From contig CAYRVF010000052.1 of the NCBI GenBank assembly GCA_964427535.1, forward strand, positions 1 to 34,109: a stretch of DNA of 34,109 nt, in the 5' to 3' direction. Shown here one piece after another: positions 8,296 to 15,572 of the stretch; the stretch's first letter is position 1, and each line of letters opens with the position of its first letter. The DNA comes from CAYRVF01 sp964427535 (GTDB lineage Bacteria; Chloroflexota; Ktedonobacteria; Ktedonobacterales; JADMIN01). The notes below the pieces were generated by a model, which was given only the letters and a program-made list of their open reading frames with translations, was not told the origin of the DNA and searched no databases. A program made the translations under genes and the position numbers.

Positions 8296-8547
8296 ATGAA
8301 CCTCTCCACCATCTTCAAGGGCACGGCCTTCTTCGGCTATTTCTTTCTCGTGATGGCCATCGGCGCGCTGACGATCTACCAGTGGTTCGCGGCCGGCGCG
8401 CTGATCGGCTGCGGGCTGGCGCTGATCCTCTCGGGCAACGACCCCAAGCTGTGGGGGACGCTGCCCCAGTGGCGCCGCCTCGCCACGATGACGTCGCTGT
8501 TCGTCGGGGCGGTCTGCCTCGTCGTGCTGCTGAAGCAGTCGCTCTAA
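8296..8547 (+). CDS. Small membrane protein of unknown function
   Basis: An 83-aa protein made almost wholly of membrane helices: FFGYFFLVMAIGALTIYQWF, a second Gly/Ala/Leu-rich segment that runs straight on, and a C-terminal one (TSLFVGAVCLVVLL). I do not recognise a family. A longer frame from GTG 8245 would add 17 polar residues; ATG 8296 puts the first helix near the N-terminus as usual. The ribosome site (gatagag) is weak for either. TGATACACT at about 8237-8245 could be a -10 box. Its stop overlaps that of the convergent ArsR-DUF2087 gene by 3 nt, so there is no room for a terminator between them. Confidence 0.65.
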   Translation: MNLSTIFKGTAFFGYFFLVMAIGALTIYQWFAAGALIGCGLALILSGNDPKLWGTLPQWRRLATMTSLFVGAVCLVVLLKQSL

Positions 8548-9128
8548 AGCGCGCCGGGCAGCCGCCAATACATCCCGTTCTCGCGGGCAAGCAGCTTCTC
8601 GCCGATGAGCTCGCGCCGCAGCGTCGCGCTATCCTCATGGTAGCGCTGGATGCGCTCGTTCACCTCGGCCTCGCTGTATGCCCGGCCCTCATCGAACTGA
8701 CTGGCGAGCCAGCGCAGGATGACGCGGCGCTTCTTGCGCATCGAGGGAATCTCTTTGAGCCGCCCGCCCTCGCTGAAGTCGCGCAGCACTTTGCGCTCCC
8801 ACACGTCGGTCTCCAGGGTGCCGCTGAGCGCCGCCATCTCACGCGGACCCGGCAGCCGCCGCTTCAGGTCGCGCAATGTCTGGCCGCGCAGCGAGTAGAG
8901 ATGCGTGTTCCCCTCGGCGCGCATTTCCACCAGATCGAGTTGCTGCAGGCGAGCGAGATGGTGCGAGACCGTCGGCGGCCTCAGCCCCAGCAGCGCTGCC
9001 AGCTCCTCCACGCTGCGCTCTGAGCTCGCGAGCAGCCCAAGCATACGCAGCCGCGTCTCGTCGGCCAGTGCCTTGAAGACGCGGACGAGCGTCTCCATGT
9101 CGGTGTTGTCGTCTGATGTGACTTCCAT
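8544..9128 (-). CDS. ArsR-family repressor with C-terminal DUF2087 domain
   Basis: A 194-aa regulator. Residues about 10-85 are an ArsR winged helix-turn-helix (FKALADETRLRMLGLLAS, then the recognition region LRPPTVSHHLARLQQL and wing GNTHLYSL). Residues about 125-190 match DUF2087: KEIPSMRKKRRVILRWLASQ, then YSEAEVNERI, DSATLRREL and a final MYWRLP. No metal-binding cysteine cluster is visible, so it is unlikely to be a classical metal sensor. The ATG at 9128 is preceded by agagagggcaggg; a GTG at 9146 is an alternative. The gene is divergent from the site-2 protease and shares its promoter region, where two TCTA-NN-TAGA palindromes suggest autoregulation. The signal recognised by DUF2087 is unknown. 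Confidence 0.9.
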   Translation of the reverse strand: MEVTSDDNTDMETLVRVFKALADETRLRMLGLLASSERSVEELAALLGLRPPTVSHHLARLQQLDLVEMRAEGNTHLYSLRGQTLRDLKRRLPGPREMAALSGTLETDVWERKVLRDFSEGGRLKEIPSMRKKRRVILRWLASQFDEGRAYSEAEVNERIQRYHEDSATLRRELIGEKLLARENGMYWRLPGAL

Positions 9129-9159
9129 ACCCTGCCCTCTCTTCACGCATACGTGCCTG

Positions 9160-9185
9160 TCTATGTAGATATATGTCTAATTAGA
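9160..9185. promoter_or_regulatory. Tandem 10-bp palindromes, candidate ArsR-DUF2087 operator
   Basis: tctatgtaga (9160-9169) and tctaattaga (9176-9185) are two TCTA-NN-TAGA palindromes, 16 bp centre to centre; each is followed by ta. One falls in the spacer and one overlaps the downstream edge of the predicted -10 of the repressor gene, in an AT-rich island within GC-rich DNA. This is the expected layout for a dimeric winged-helix repressor. Assignment to this regulator is inference. Confidence 0.55.
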
Positions 9186-9198
9186 TAATCGTTGTCAA
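9170..9198 (-). promoter_or_regulatory. Predicted promoter of the ArsR-DUF2087 gene
   Basis: On the minus strand a perfect TTGACA (-35, 9193-9198) is followed after 17 bp by CATATA (-10, 9170-9175). Transcription would start near 9163, giving a leader of about 35 nt before the ATG at 9128. The two TCTA-NN-TAGA palindromes bracket the -10. Confidence 0.45.
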
Positions 9199-9220
9199 TA
9201 GTGGCGGAAATATTCATATT
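9192..9220 (+). promoter_or_regulatory. Predicted promoter of the site-2 protease gene
   Basis: On the plus strand TTGTCA (9192-9197) is followed after 17 bp by CATATT (9215-9220). Its -35 overlaps the divergent -35 of the repressor gene almost exactly, so the two promoters probably compete for polymerase or are controlled together. The leader would be about 185 nt long. Confidence 0.4.
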
Positions 9221-9411
9221 GTGTAGAGTTCATAGACACGGTCGTCGTACGCTTGCCTCTAGGCGATAAGGCAACAGGCACACGCCTACATGGCACGCGC
9301 TCTGCTCCGCTCTTCGATATGGCGCTCTCGACCGCAGGTATGCTCTCAGACACCACTTGCCGCGCCGGACAACGAAGACCCGAGTGGGGCGCCTGGGTAG
9401 GAGAATTGCCG

Positions 9412-10575
9412 ATGGCTGGGTCGTTTCGCTTGGGCCGGATCGCCGGAATCGAGATCGATATTCACTGGAGCTGGCTGCTCGCGCTGGTCTTCTTCACTGC
9501 CTCACTGGCAATCAGCTGGCTGCCCGCCGCCGTGCCCGGCCAGTCCGTCGCCACGTACTGGATCGCCGGCCTGATTGTCTCAGTGCTGTTCTTCGTCGCG
9601 GTGCTGCTGCACGAGCTGGGGCATTCGCTCCTCGCGCGCTCGCGGGGCCTGCCCGTCCGCCGCATCGTGCTGCATGTCTTCGGCGGTGTCTCGGATCTCA
9701 CGCAGGAGCCACGGACTCCCGGTGATGAAATCATCATCTCTGGCATTGGCCCTCTTGTGAGCCTCGTGCTCGGTGGCATCTTCTGGGTGATCGCTGGCGC
9801 ATTCGGTCCGGCGCATCCGCTGCTTCGCGCGGCGACCTCGTGGCTGGCGCTCGTCAACGTGTTGCTCGGCATATTCAATCTGCTGCCCGCCTTCCCCCTG
9901 GATGGCGGCCGGGTATTACGCGGGGTGTTATGGGCAGTGACGGGTAGTATGCGGCGCGCAACGCGCTGGTCGGCGCTCGTGGGGCAGGTACTCGCGTACC
10001 TGTTGATCTTCTGGGGCGTCTGGCTCTTCTTCGTGGGGGCGACGCTCTCGGGCATCTGGACTGTCTTCATCGGTCTGTTTCTGCTGGATGGGGCACGCAC
10101 GGCCAGCCGCCAGCTCGTTACCGAGTCGCTATTCCGTGGGACGCGCGTCGCCGACGTGATGCAGCCCTCGCCGCCGTCGATTCCAGCGGATCTCTCACTG
10201 CAGGATCTCATGGAACGGCCCACGTTGCCGAACGGGTGGCGAGCGTTTCCGGTGGAGCAGATGGGCGAGCTGGTCGGGCTGATGACCCTCGCCGACGCCC
10301 GCGCATATCCTCGTGAGGAGTGGAGCCGTACCCCCGTGAGCCAGGCGATGATTCCGATTGGGAAAGTGCAGACCGCCCGCCCCGATGAGCCGCTCTACGA
10401 CGTCACACAGCGGATGGCCGAGGCCAACGTGAATCAGGTGCTCGTCGTCGATCACGGCCAACCCGTAGGGATGCTGACACGCGAGTCCATTTTGCAGTTC
10501 CTGCGGCACACACAGGAGTCCCGCGCGCCGCAGAGCCGTCCACCTGTCCCGTACCAGCTGCCCCGCGCGGGATGA
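9412..10575 (+). CDS. Site-2 protease family (M50) metalloprotease with two CBS domains
   Basis: A membrane zinc protease of 387 aa. HELGH (67-71) supplies the two zinc histidines and the catalytic Glu, and NLLPAFPLDGGRVLRG (156-171) supplies the third ligand Asp164. About six membrane helices surround these motifs. Two C-terminal CBS domains (about 246-300 and 309-364; VADVMQPSPPSIPADLSLQD and VSQAMIPIGKVQTARPDEPL) probably bind adenine nucleotides and regulate cleavage. The ATG at 9412, after taggaga, starts directly at the conserved N-terminus; a TTG-initiated frame from 9253 adds 53 residues that look like untranslated leader. Such proteases cleave membrane-bound regulators; the substrate is unknown. 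The ArsR-DUF2087 gene is divergent. Confidence 0.9.
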   Translation: MAGSFRLGRIAGIEIDIHWSWLLALVFFTASLAISWLPAAVPGQSVATYWIAGLIVSVLFFVAVLLHELGHSLLARSRGLPVRRIVLHVFGGVSDLTQEPRTPGDEIIISGIGPLVSLVLGGIFWVIAGAFGPAHPLLRAATSWLALVNVLLGIFNLLPAFPLDGGRVLRGVLWAVTGSMRRATRWSALVGQVLAYLLIFWGVWLFFVGATLSGIWTVFIGLFLLDGARTASRQLVTESLFRGTRVADVMQPSPPSIPADLSLQDLMERPTLPNGWRAFPVEQMGELVGLMTLADARAYPREEWSRTPVSQAMIPIGKVQTARPDEPLYDVTQRMAEANVNQVLVVDHGQPVGMLTRESILQFLRHTQESRAPQSRPPVPYQLPRAG

Positions 10576-10621
10576 AGATCACCCTTCGGCACATGTTGAC
10601 GTGAAGAGGCATAGGTTCCTC

Positions 10622-10672
10622 GCGCCTCCTCTGCTGCGGTCGGCTTGCACGAGCCTGAGCAGGAGGAGGCGC
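10622..10672. terminator. Bidirectional hairpin between convergent genes
   Basis: gcgcctcctctgct (10622-10635) pairs with agcaggaggaggcgc (10658-10672) with one bulged base and a 22-nt loop. It lies between the convergent site-2 protease and F420-type oxidoreductase genes. No U-tract is present on either side. Confidence 0.45.
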
Positions 10673-10691
10673 CCGCCGACGTCTGGTCGAT

Positions 10692-11618
10692 CTATCTCCC
10701 GGGGACCTTCAGTTTCGTGACCTCAGGCACCACCTCGGCGCCCAGCAGCTCGAACGCCTCCGGCTCATAGACGTTGGATAGGGCCACGATGCCCCGGTCA
10801 AAGCCCAACTCCGCGAGGCGCGCGAAGGTCTCCACGACCTGTGCTGTTGTCATGGTGCCGCCGCGCCCGTCCCTGGTCACATGAATGGCGCTCACTTGAG
10901 CGGTTTTTTCGATCTCTTCGTAGGGCCGGCCGATGCGTTGGCAATGCTCGCGCAGCACGTCGAGCTTGTGGCGGAGCGTCTCGTCGCCCAGGCGAACGAA
11001 CAGGTTGCAGGCGTCGGCGTATTGCGCTACCAGACGCAATGTCTTCTGCTCGCCCCCGCCGCCGATCATGATGGGCGGATGTGGGCGCTGGATGGACTGC
11101 GGGACGTTGAGTGTGCGCTCCAGTCGGTAATACTTCCCCTCGAACGGCTTGGCCTCGCCCGCCTTGCCGGCATCGTCCCACATCTGCAGCGCGATGCGCA
11201 GCGTCTCCTCCAGCCGCTCGAACCGCTCGCTCACCGGCGGGTATGGCACGCCCAGCCCTCGATGCTCGTCCTCATACCACGCCGCCCCGATGCCGAAGAA
11301 CGCCCGCCCGCGTGATAGCACGTCCAGAGTTGTGCATGTCTTCACCAAAAGACCCGGAATGCGATACGTCACACCGGTCACCAGCGTGCCCAGCCTGATG
11401 CGGCGGGTATGCGCGGCGGCGAAGGTCAGCGCGCTCCATCCCTCCAACATGTCATGGTCCATCGGACCAATGCCTGGGATCTGGAAGAAGTGGTCCATCA
11501 CCGAAAGGCTATAGATGCCCGCGCGGTCGGCTCGCTCGGCGATGGCGCCAAACGTCTCTGCCAGACGCTCGACTCCTCCTGGCCAGGTGTAATTGGGGAC
11601 ATGCAATCCAATACGCAT
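10692..11618 (-). CDS. LLM-class F420-dependent oxidoreductase
   Basis: A cytoplasmic luciferase-like monooxygenase-fold enzyme of 308 aa, probably using coenzyme F420. It opens with MRIGLHVPNYTWPGGVERLA, contains SVMDHFFQIPG, the cofactor-side segment RIRLGTLVTGVTYRIPGLLV, and RPHPPIMIGGGGEQKTLRLV followed by AQYADACNLF. This pattern is typical of the F420-dependent subgroup annotated as TIGR03560 (named from memory). Full length, with start ATG 11618 preceded by gggagagcag. It is convergent with the site-2 protease. Substrate unknown. F420 use is a family inference; an FMN-dependent role cannot be excluded. Confidence 0.87.
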   Translation of the reverse strand: MRIGLHVPNYTWPGGVERLAETFGAIAERADRAGIYSLSVMDHFFQIPGIGPMDHDMLEGWSALTFAAAHTRRIRLGTLVTGVTYRIPGLLVKTCTTLDVLSRGRAFFGIGAAWYEDEHRGLGVPYPPVSERFERLEETLRIALQMWDDAGKAGEAKPFEGKYYRLERTLNVPQSIQRPHPPIMIGGGGEQKTLRLVAQYADACNLFVRLGDETLRHKLDVLREHCQRIGRPYEEIEKTAQVSAIHVTRDGRGGTMTTAQVVETFARLAELGFDRGIVALSNVYEPEAFELLGAEVVPEVTKLKVPGR

Positions 11619-11649
11619 GTGCTGCTCTCCCTCATGTACGCGTGTGTGC

Positions 11650-11699
11650 TGGTCTGTGCTCCTGCGTGTGCCCGTAAGCCCACAGGAGCCACCAGACCA
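11650..11699 (-). promoter_or_regulatory. Imperfect 50-nt hairpin upstream of the F420-type oxidoreductase
   Basis: tggtctgtgctcctg (11650-11664) pairs with caggagccaccagacca (11683-11699), two 6-7 bp stems separated by an internal loop, with further tgtg/caca pairing inside. It lies in the leader or start-site region of the minus-strand gene at 11618 and could be an operator or leader structure. I see no U-tract, and it matches no riboswitch I know. Confidence 0.35.
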
Positions 11700-11729
11700 A
11701 TACTACAAAAGTGCTAGCGAACGCGACAA
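11700..11729 (-). promoter_or_regulatory. Predicted promoter of the F420-type oxidoreductase gene
   Basis: On the minus strand TTGTCG (11724-11729), an 18-bp spacer and TAGTAT (11700-11705). Transcription would begin near 11693, inside the imperfect hairpin at 11650-11699. Confidence 0.3.
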
Positions 11730-11888
11730 CGTACTGCCGTGTGATGCACGGAGGCTTCTCCGCCACACGGCCCCTCCCCTGGTTTTCTCGACGTGCGCGC
11801 TTTATGCTGGAAGTGGCAGGGCGGCGAGGCGAGGAATGGCTCCGTCCCGTCTCAGGACAGCGGGTAGTCGTCAGGAAGGGCTAGGTAC

Positions 11889-13235
11889 ATGCAGTCGAAC
11901 ACGCCACACGAGAACTCAGAGTCTGTCTACGACGCGGTGGTCGTCGGCGCCAGCTTCGCGGGATTGACCTTCGCCAGCGCCGCCGCCGCGCGTGGTCTGC
12001 GCGTGCTCGTGCTGGAGCGTGACGCCTCGGTCGGAGGCGTGGTGCGCACGACCGGTGTGCTCTTCGGCGACGTGCTCGACGTGCTCGACGTGCCGCAGCG
12101 CTTTCTGCTGAACTCGGTGCGCCGCATCTCCATTCAGGCGCCGCACCAGCCCCCGATCGAGATCGGCTCGCGCGCCTACCGCTTCTTCATGGCCGACGTG
12201 ACAGGCATGCTCCAATGGTTGGCGAGCCAGGCGGAGGACCACGGCGCGCGCGTGGAGTGCGGCGCCTCGTTCGTCGATGCGATACGCGAGGCGGACGGCA
12301 CGATGCGCGTTCTCTACGGCGGACCCAGCGCCGCGGGCAACGATGACGGACGTGGTGCTGCCCGCGCCGAGGTGCGTGCGCGCTTCCTGATTGGCGCGGA
12401 CGGCGCGCATTCGACGGTCGCCCGGCAGATGGGGCTCGACCAGAACACGCGCATTCTCGCCGGAGCGGAGTGGCTGCTCGACGGTGTCTCCCTCGACCCC
12501 GAGACGTTCCACCTCATCATGGACCACGAGCTCGCGCCGGGGTACTGCCTGTGGCTGGCGCCGCATGGCTCGCTCGTGGCGCTCGGCGTGGCGGGCCACC
12601 AGCGCGCGTTCAAGCCGAATGAGTCGCTGCGGATCGCGCAAACGCTCTTCGCCTCGGTGGCCGACTTCACACACGCGCGGGTCGTCGAGCGCAAGGGCGG
12701 GAATATTCCCGTCGGCGGGCAGCTCCGGCGCGTCTACCGCGACGACGAGCGGGGGCGCGTGCTGCTGCTCGGCGACGCGGCGGGGCTCTGCGGCGCGGCG
12801 ACCGGTGGCGGCATCTATCCCGCGCTCATCTGCGGGCGGCTCGCGGCGCAGGCGGTGGTCAACGAGGTGCTCAACAACGTAAACGGCGCGGTTGCGGCGT
12901 ATTTGCGCGCGCTACCCAACGCGGGCGGCCTCGGCCAGTACCTGCGCGTCGAAGACTGGATTCGCCGGGGTATGGACCAGATCTCCTCGAACGACGACGT
13001 CAGCCTGTTCTACGGCCTCTTCGCCACGTGGGACGGACACGCGCTGCTGCAGCGTACCCTCTTCGAGACGCCCATCATCAGCATGGACCGCGGCTTCTTC
13101 GCGCTCGTGCGCAGCGTGCTCGGCCGCAGCCCACTCTTCTACACCTCTGCCCTGCGTGTGCTCTGGCGCCGGTATATCGCACGCCGCCAGCCTAGCTCCG
13201 CGCCGGTGAAGGAATTGAGCGAAGCACGAGTGTAG
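11889..13235 (+). CDS. FAD-dependent oxidoreductase, geranylgeranyl reductase-like
   Basis: A 448-aa flavoprotein of the geranylgeranyl reductase / PHBH-fold family. The N-terminal Rossmann motif is VVVGASFAGLTFASAAAARG, ending in the ribose-binding LVLERD. The second FAD motif is FLIGADGAHSTVARQMG (about residue 168) and the third is LLLGDAAGLCGAATGGGIYP (about residue 295). Members saturate isoprenoid chains of lipids, quinones or carotenoids. The C-terminal about 100 residues (about 350-448) contain paired hydrophobic stretches that may lie on the membrane. ATG 11889 follows ggaagggctaggtac. It stands alone between divergent and downstream genes, so its substrate cannot be inferred from context. 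Confidence 0.85.
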   Translation: MQSNTPHENSESVYDAVVVGASFAGLTFASAAAARGLRVLVLERDASVGGVVRTTGVLFGDVLDVLDVPQRFLLNSVRRISIQAPHQPPIEIGSRAYRFFMADVTGMLQWLASQAEDHGARVECGASFVDAIREADGTMRVLYGGPSAAGNDDGRGAARAEVRARFLIGADGAHSTVARQMGLDQNTRILAGAEWLLDGVSLDPETFHLIMDHELAPGYCLWLAPHGSLVALGVAGHQRAFKPNESLRIAQTLFASVADFTHARVVERKGGNIPVGGQLRRVYRDDERGRVLLLGDAAGLCGAATGGGIYPALICGRLAAQAVVNEVLNNVNGAVAAYLRALPNAGGLGQYLRVEDWIRRGMDQISSNDDVSLFYGLFATWDGHALLQRTLFETPIISMDRGFFALVRSVLGRSPLFYTSALRVLWRRYIARRQPSSAPVKELSEARV

Positions 13236-13257
13236 CGAGATGTTCCTCTGTCCTCGC

Positions 13258-13284
13258 GAACCTTTTCGCGCGCATCCTCGTACT
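13258..13284 (+). promoter_or_regulatory. Candidate ECF-type promoter before the sigma factor gene
   Basis: GAACCT (13258-13263), a 15-bp spacer and CGTACT (13279-13284) resemble the GAAC / CGT elements recognised by ECF sigma factors, located about 30-60 nt upstream of the sigma gene. It sits within a 9-bp inverted repeat, ctcgcgaac (13253-13261) and gttcgcgag (13285-13293). Autoregulation by the downstream sigma factor is inference. Confidence 0.4.
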
Positions 13285-13316
13285 GTTCGCGAGCGGGGAC
13301 GATCCCGCGATGCGGC

Positions 13317-13913
13317 GTGCGAGAGGTGAGGCGGGCAAGACGCGTGGAATGCGGCGGTAGCGACGAAGACCTCATGACCCGCGTGATGGACGGCGATCAG
13401 GCGGCGCTTGCCTTGCTCGTCGAGCGCTATCACGCGTCGCTCCTCGCGTATCTGTACCGCCTCACGGGGGGCGACAGGCCGCTCGCGGAAGATCTTGTGC
13501 AGGAGACGTTCCTGCGGCTGCTGCGATCCTCCGGCTACGACCCCAGCCGGGCGTTCCGGCCGTGGCTCTACTCCATCGCGACCAATCTCGCGCGTGACCA
13601 CTACAAGTCGGCGTCCGTGCGGCATTTCGCCGCCAGTCTGGACGAGCGCGGCTCGCTTGTGACGGATGTCACCCCAGGACCAGAGCAGATCGCCGAAGCA
13701 TCGGAGCAGGGCCGCATCGTGGCCTTCGCGCTCGGTCAGCTCCCCGAGGAGTATCGTGTCGCCCTTATCCTGCGCTACTACAGCGGCCTGAGCCTGCACG
13801 AGATTGGCGAGGCGCTGAATATTCCGCTCGGCACCGTCAAATCGCGGCTGTCTGTCGGCACGAGGCGGCTGCGGTCGCTCCTGGCCTCGTCCGTAGAAGG
13901 AGTTCACCCATGA
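13317..13913 (+). CDS. ECF-family RNA polymerase sigma factor
   Basis: A 198-aa sigma-70 family protein of the ECF type. Region 2 covers about residues 24-100 (LLVERYHASLLAYLYRLTGG, then AEDLVQETFLRLLRS and FRPWLYSIATNLARDHYK). Region 4 covers about 136-190 (LPEEYRVALILRYYSGLSLH, EIGEALNIPLGTVKSRLSVG). It directs polymerase to a dedicated promoter set and is normally held inactive by an anti-sigma partner. Start assignment is uncertain: GTG 13317 gives a short Arg-rich lead, and GTG 13326 is also in frame. Its stop overlaps the next gene by ATGA. The following membrane protein is the likely anti-sigma, and the ABC genes behind it are the likely output. Confidence 0.92.
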   Translation: MREVRRARRVECGGSDEDLMTRVMDGDQAALALLVERYHASLLAYLYRLTGGDRPLAEDLVQETFLRLLRSSGYDPSRAFRPWLYSIATNLARDHYKSASVRHFAASLDERGSLVTDVTPGPEQIAEASEQGRIVAFALGQLPEEYRVALILRYYSGLSLHEIGEALNIPLGTVKSRLSVGTRRLRSLLASSVEGVHP

Positions 13914-14758
13914 CTACGCTTCCTTCGGGGCCGCTGGACAGCCCCGAACACCTCATGAATGCTCTTATCGAGCAGGGTGAGACGCGGGAGGATGCGCGCG
14001 ACCTGCTCCCCGCGCTCCTGGCGCTGAGCACATGGGATGCGCCTGAGCCGGCGGCGGAGCAGACAGGCCAGCTCGTGGCGGCACTCGCGCCCCACGCGCC
14101 TGCCCCTTCTACAAACGTGCCGGTGCAGATGTCCTGGCGCGGCGCGGCTGCGCATGCCGTTGGGGTGCTGACGTTTCAGGCGAGGCTGATTCACCGGAGC
14201 ATCTGGGTCGCCTCAGCGCTCGGGCTCCTCGCCGCCACGCTCTACGCCTGGGCGCTACAGAGACCGAGCGCTGAGCAGGCGCTCGGCGTCTTCGTTCCGG
14301 TCATCGTGGCGGCTGGGGTCGCGTTTCTCTATGGCAAGAGCGACGCAGGGCTGGAACTTGCGCTCGCGTCTCCCACCTCGCCACGCCTGATTCTCCTCAA
14401 CCGGGTGATGCTGCTCGTGGGCTTCGATCTGGCGCTCGCGCTCGGCGGCACGGCGTTCGTCTCTGTGGCTCACGGCGGCAGCGTGACGGATATCACCGGG
14501 CTCTGGCTTGGCCCCATGGCGCTGCTCTCGGCGGGCAGTCTCTTGACCTCGCTGGTGCTCGGCCCGCTCGTCGCGGTGTGCGGCGCGGCAGCGGTCTGGC
14601 TCGCGCCATATCTCCCCCTGGGCGACGGCTTCTCCTCGCCCGTCACAACCACCCCTGTCGTGACGACGAGTCCGCTGACGTTCGCTCTCACCCTCGCACT
14701 CGTGCTGGTGGCCCTTCTCTATGTGCCGCGCCGGGAACAGTTCGACGCGCAACGATAG
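13910..14758 (+). CDS. Membrane protein with anti-sigma-like N-terminus
   Basis: A 282-aa protein, translationally coupled to the sigma gene by an ATGA overlap. Residues 1-70 are soluble and include LLPALLALSTWDAPEPAAEQ and TGQLVAALAPHAP. That pattern is frequent before the membrane part of putative anti-sigma or ABC-associated proteins in Chloroflexota (my recollection, not a search). About six membrane helices follow from residue 98, resembling an ABC-2 permease fold, and the protein ends in a basic tail (YVPRREQFDAQR). No zinc-binding HxxxCxxC motif of ZAS anti-sigma factors is present. The best reading is a membrane regulator-permease hybrid that restrains the sigma factor; a pure transport subunit is the alternative. 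Confidence 0.8.
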   Translation: MTTLPSGPLDSPEHLMNALIEQGETREDARDLLPALLALSTWDAPEPAAEQTGQLVAALAPHAPAPSTNVPVQMSWRGAAAHAVGVLTFQARLIHRSIWVASALGLLAATLYAWALQRPSAEQALGVFVPVIVAAGVAFLYGKSDAGLELALASPTSPRLILLNRVMLLVGFDLALALGGTAFVSVAHGGSVTDITGLWLGPMALLSAGSLLTSLVLGPLVAVCGAAAVWLAPYLPLGDGFSSPVTTTPVVTTSPLTFALTLALVLVALLYVPRREQFDAQR

Positions 14759-14781
14759 CGCCGCCGCGAAAGGACGAATCC

Positions 14782-15561
14782 ATGACCCAGCTTCCCAGTC
14801 TACTTGGCGCGGTGCGCTACGAGTTCCTCATGCAAATCCGGCGCCGCGCGCTGTGGATCGCGATGCTCGCCGTCTGCCCGTTTCTCTTCCGGCACTTCGA
14901 CGCCTTCTATCTGTCCAACCAGCTTACACTCCAGATGAGCCTGGGGCAGTGGACGCAGTTGACCACGCGCCTGTTTCCCATCGCGGCGGGCCTCGTACTG
15001 GCCGACCGCTACGCACGCGACCGCAAGTCGTATGTTGACGAGCTGATCACGACGACGCCTGTCTCGAACGGCACCCGTCTCTTTGGCAAGTGGCTGGGGA
15101 GCGGATTCGCGACGCTCACCCCGATCTTTCTGGTGCATCTGGCTGGTCTGCTGTTGATCCTCAATCACTGGCACGCCTGGAACGCGCTGCCTGAGGCGCT
15201 GGCGCTCTTCGTCGTCGTCGACGGAGTCGCGGTGCTGTTCGTCTGCGCGTTCAGCATCGCTTGCACTACAGTGCTCTGGACTGTGCTCTATCAGGTGCTG
15301 TTCGTCGGCTACTGGTTCTGGGGCAACCTGCTGCGTCCCAACCTCGGCATACCGACACTCAATGGCACGCTACTCACCCCTAGCGGACACTTTACCCTGC
15401 CTGGACTCTTCCCCAGCACGGTGCTGCGTCAGGGCTCGTACACGGGGCACACCGTCACAGCCGGCGAGGGACTGGCGAGCTTGGCGCTGTTGCTGGCCTG
15501 CGCGCTCGCGGCACAGCTCGGCGCGTGGGCCTGGCTCGACTGGCGCCAGGCGCATCGATAG
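14782..15561 (+). CDS. ABC-2-type transporter permease subunit
   Basis: A 259-aa integral membrane protein with about six helices. The first cytoplasmic stretch RYEFLMQIRRRALWIAML is typical of ABC-2 permeases (an amphipathic YEFxxxIRxR lead before helix 1). A loop DRYARDRKSYVDELITTTPV and the helix pair after LFGKWLGSG fit the same fold. ATG 14782 follows aaaggacg; the open frame extends upstream to 14578 only as a shadow of the preceding gene. It lies 23 nt after the anti-sigma-like gene and 11 nt before the next permease. With the ATPase at 16335 it should form an exporter or lipid/antimicrobial peptide efflux system. Confidence 0.82.
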   Translation: MTQLPSLLGAVRYEFLMQIRRRALWIAMLAVCPFLFRHFDAFYLSNQLTLQMSLGQWTQLTTRLFPIAAGLVLADRYARDRKSYVDELITTTPVSNGTRLFGKWLGSGFATLTPIFLVHLAGLLLILNHWHAWNALPEALALFVVVDGVAVLFVCAFSIACTTVLWTVLYQVLFVGYWFWGNLLRPNLGIPTLNGTLLTPSGHFTLPGLFPSTVLRQGSYTGHTVTAGEGLASLALLLACALAAQLGAWAWLDWRQAHR

Positions 15562-15572
15562 GAGCGACGGAT

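Noticed and set aside
9253..9411. N-terminal extension of the site-2 protease from a TTG codon
   Set aside because: The conserved protein begins at 9412 with a good ribosome site; the extension is low in hydrophobicity and unlike the family.
12912..13907. A 331-codon minus-strand frame across the flavoprotein end and the sigma gene
   Set aside because: It spans two well-supported plus-strand genes and has no recognisable motif.
13317..13913. Classical zinc-binding anti-sigma (ZAS) partner for the sigma factor
   Set aside because: The overlapping downstream protein has no HxxxCxxC motif, so I describe it only as anti-sigma-like.
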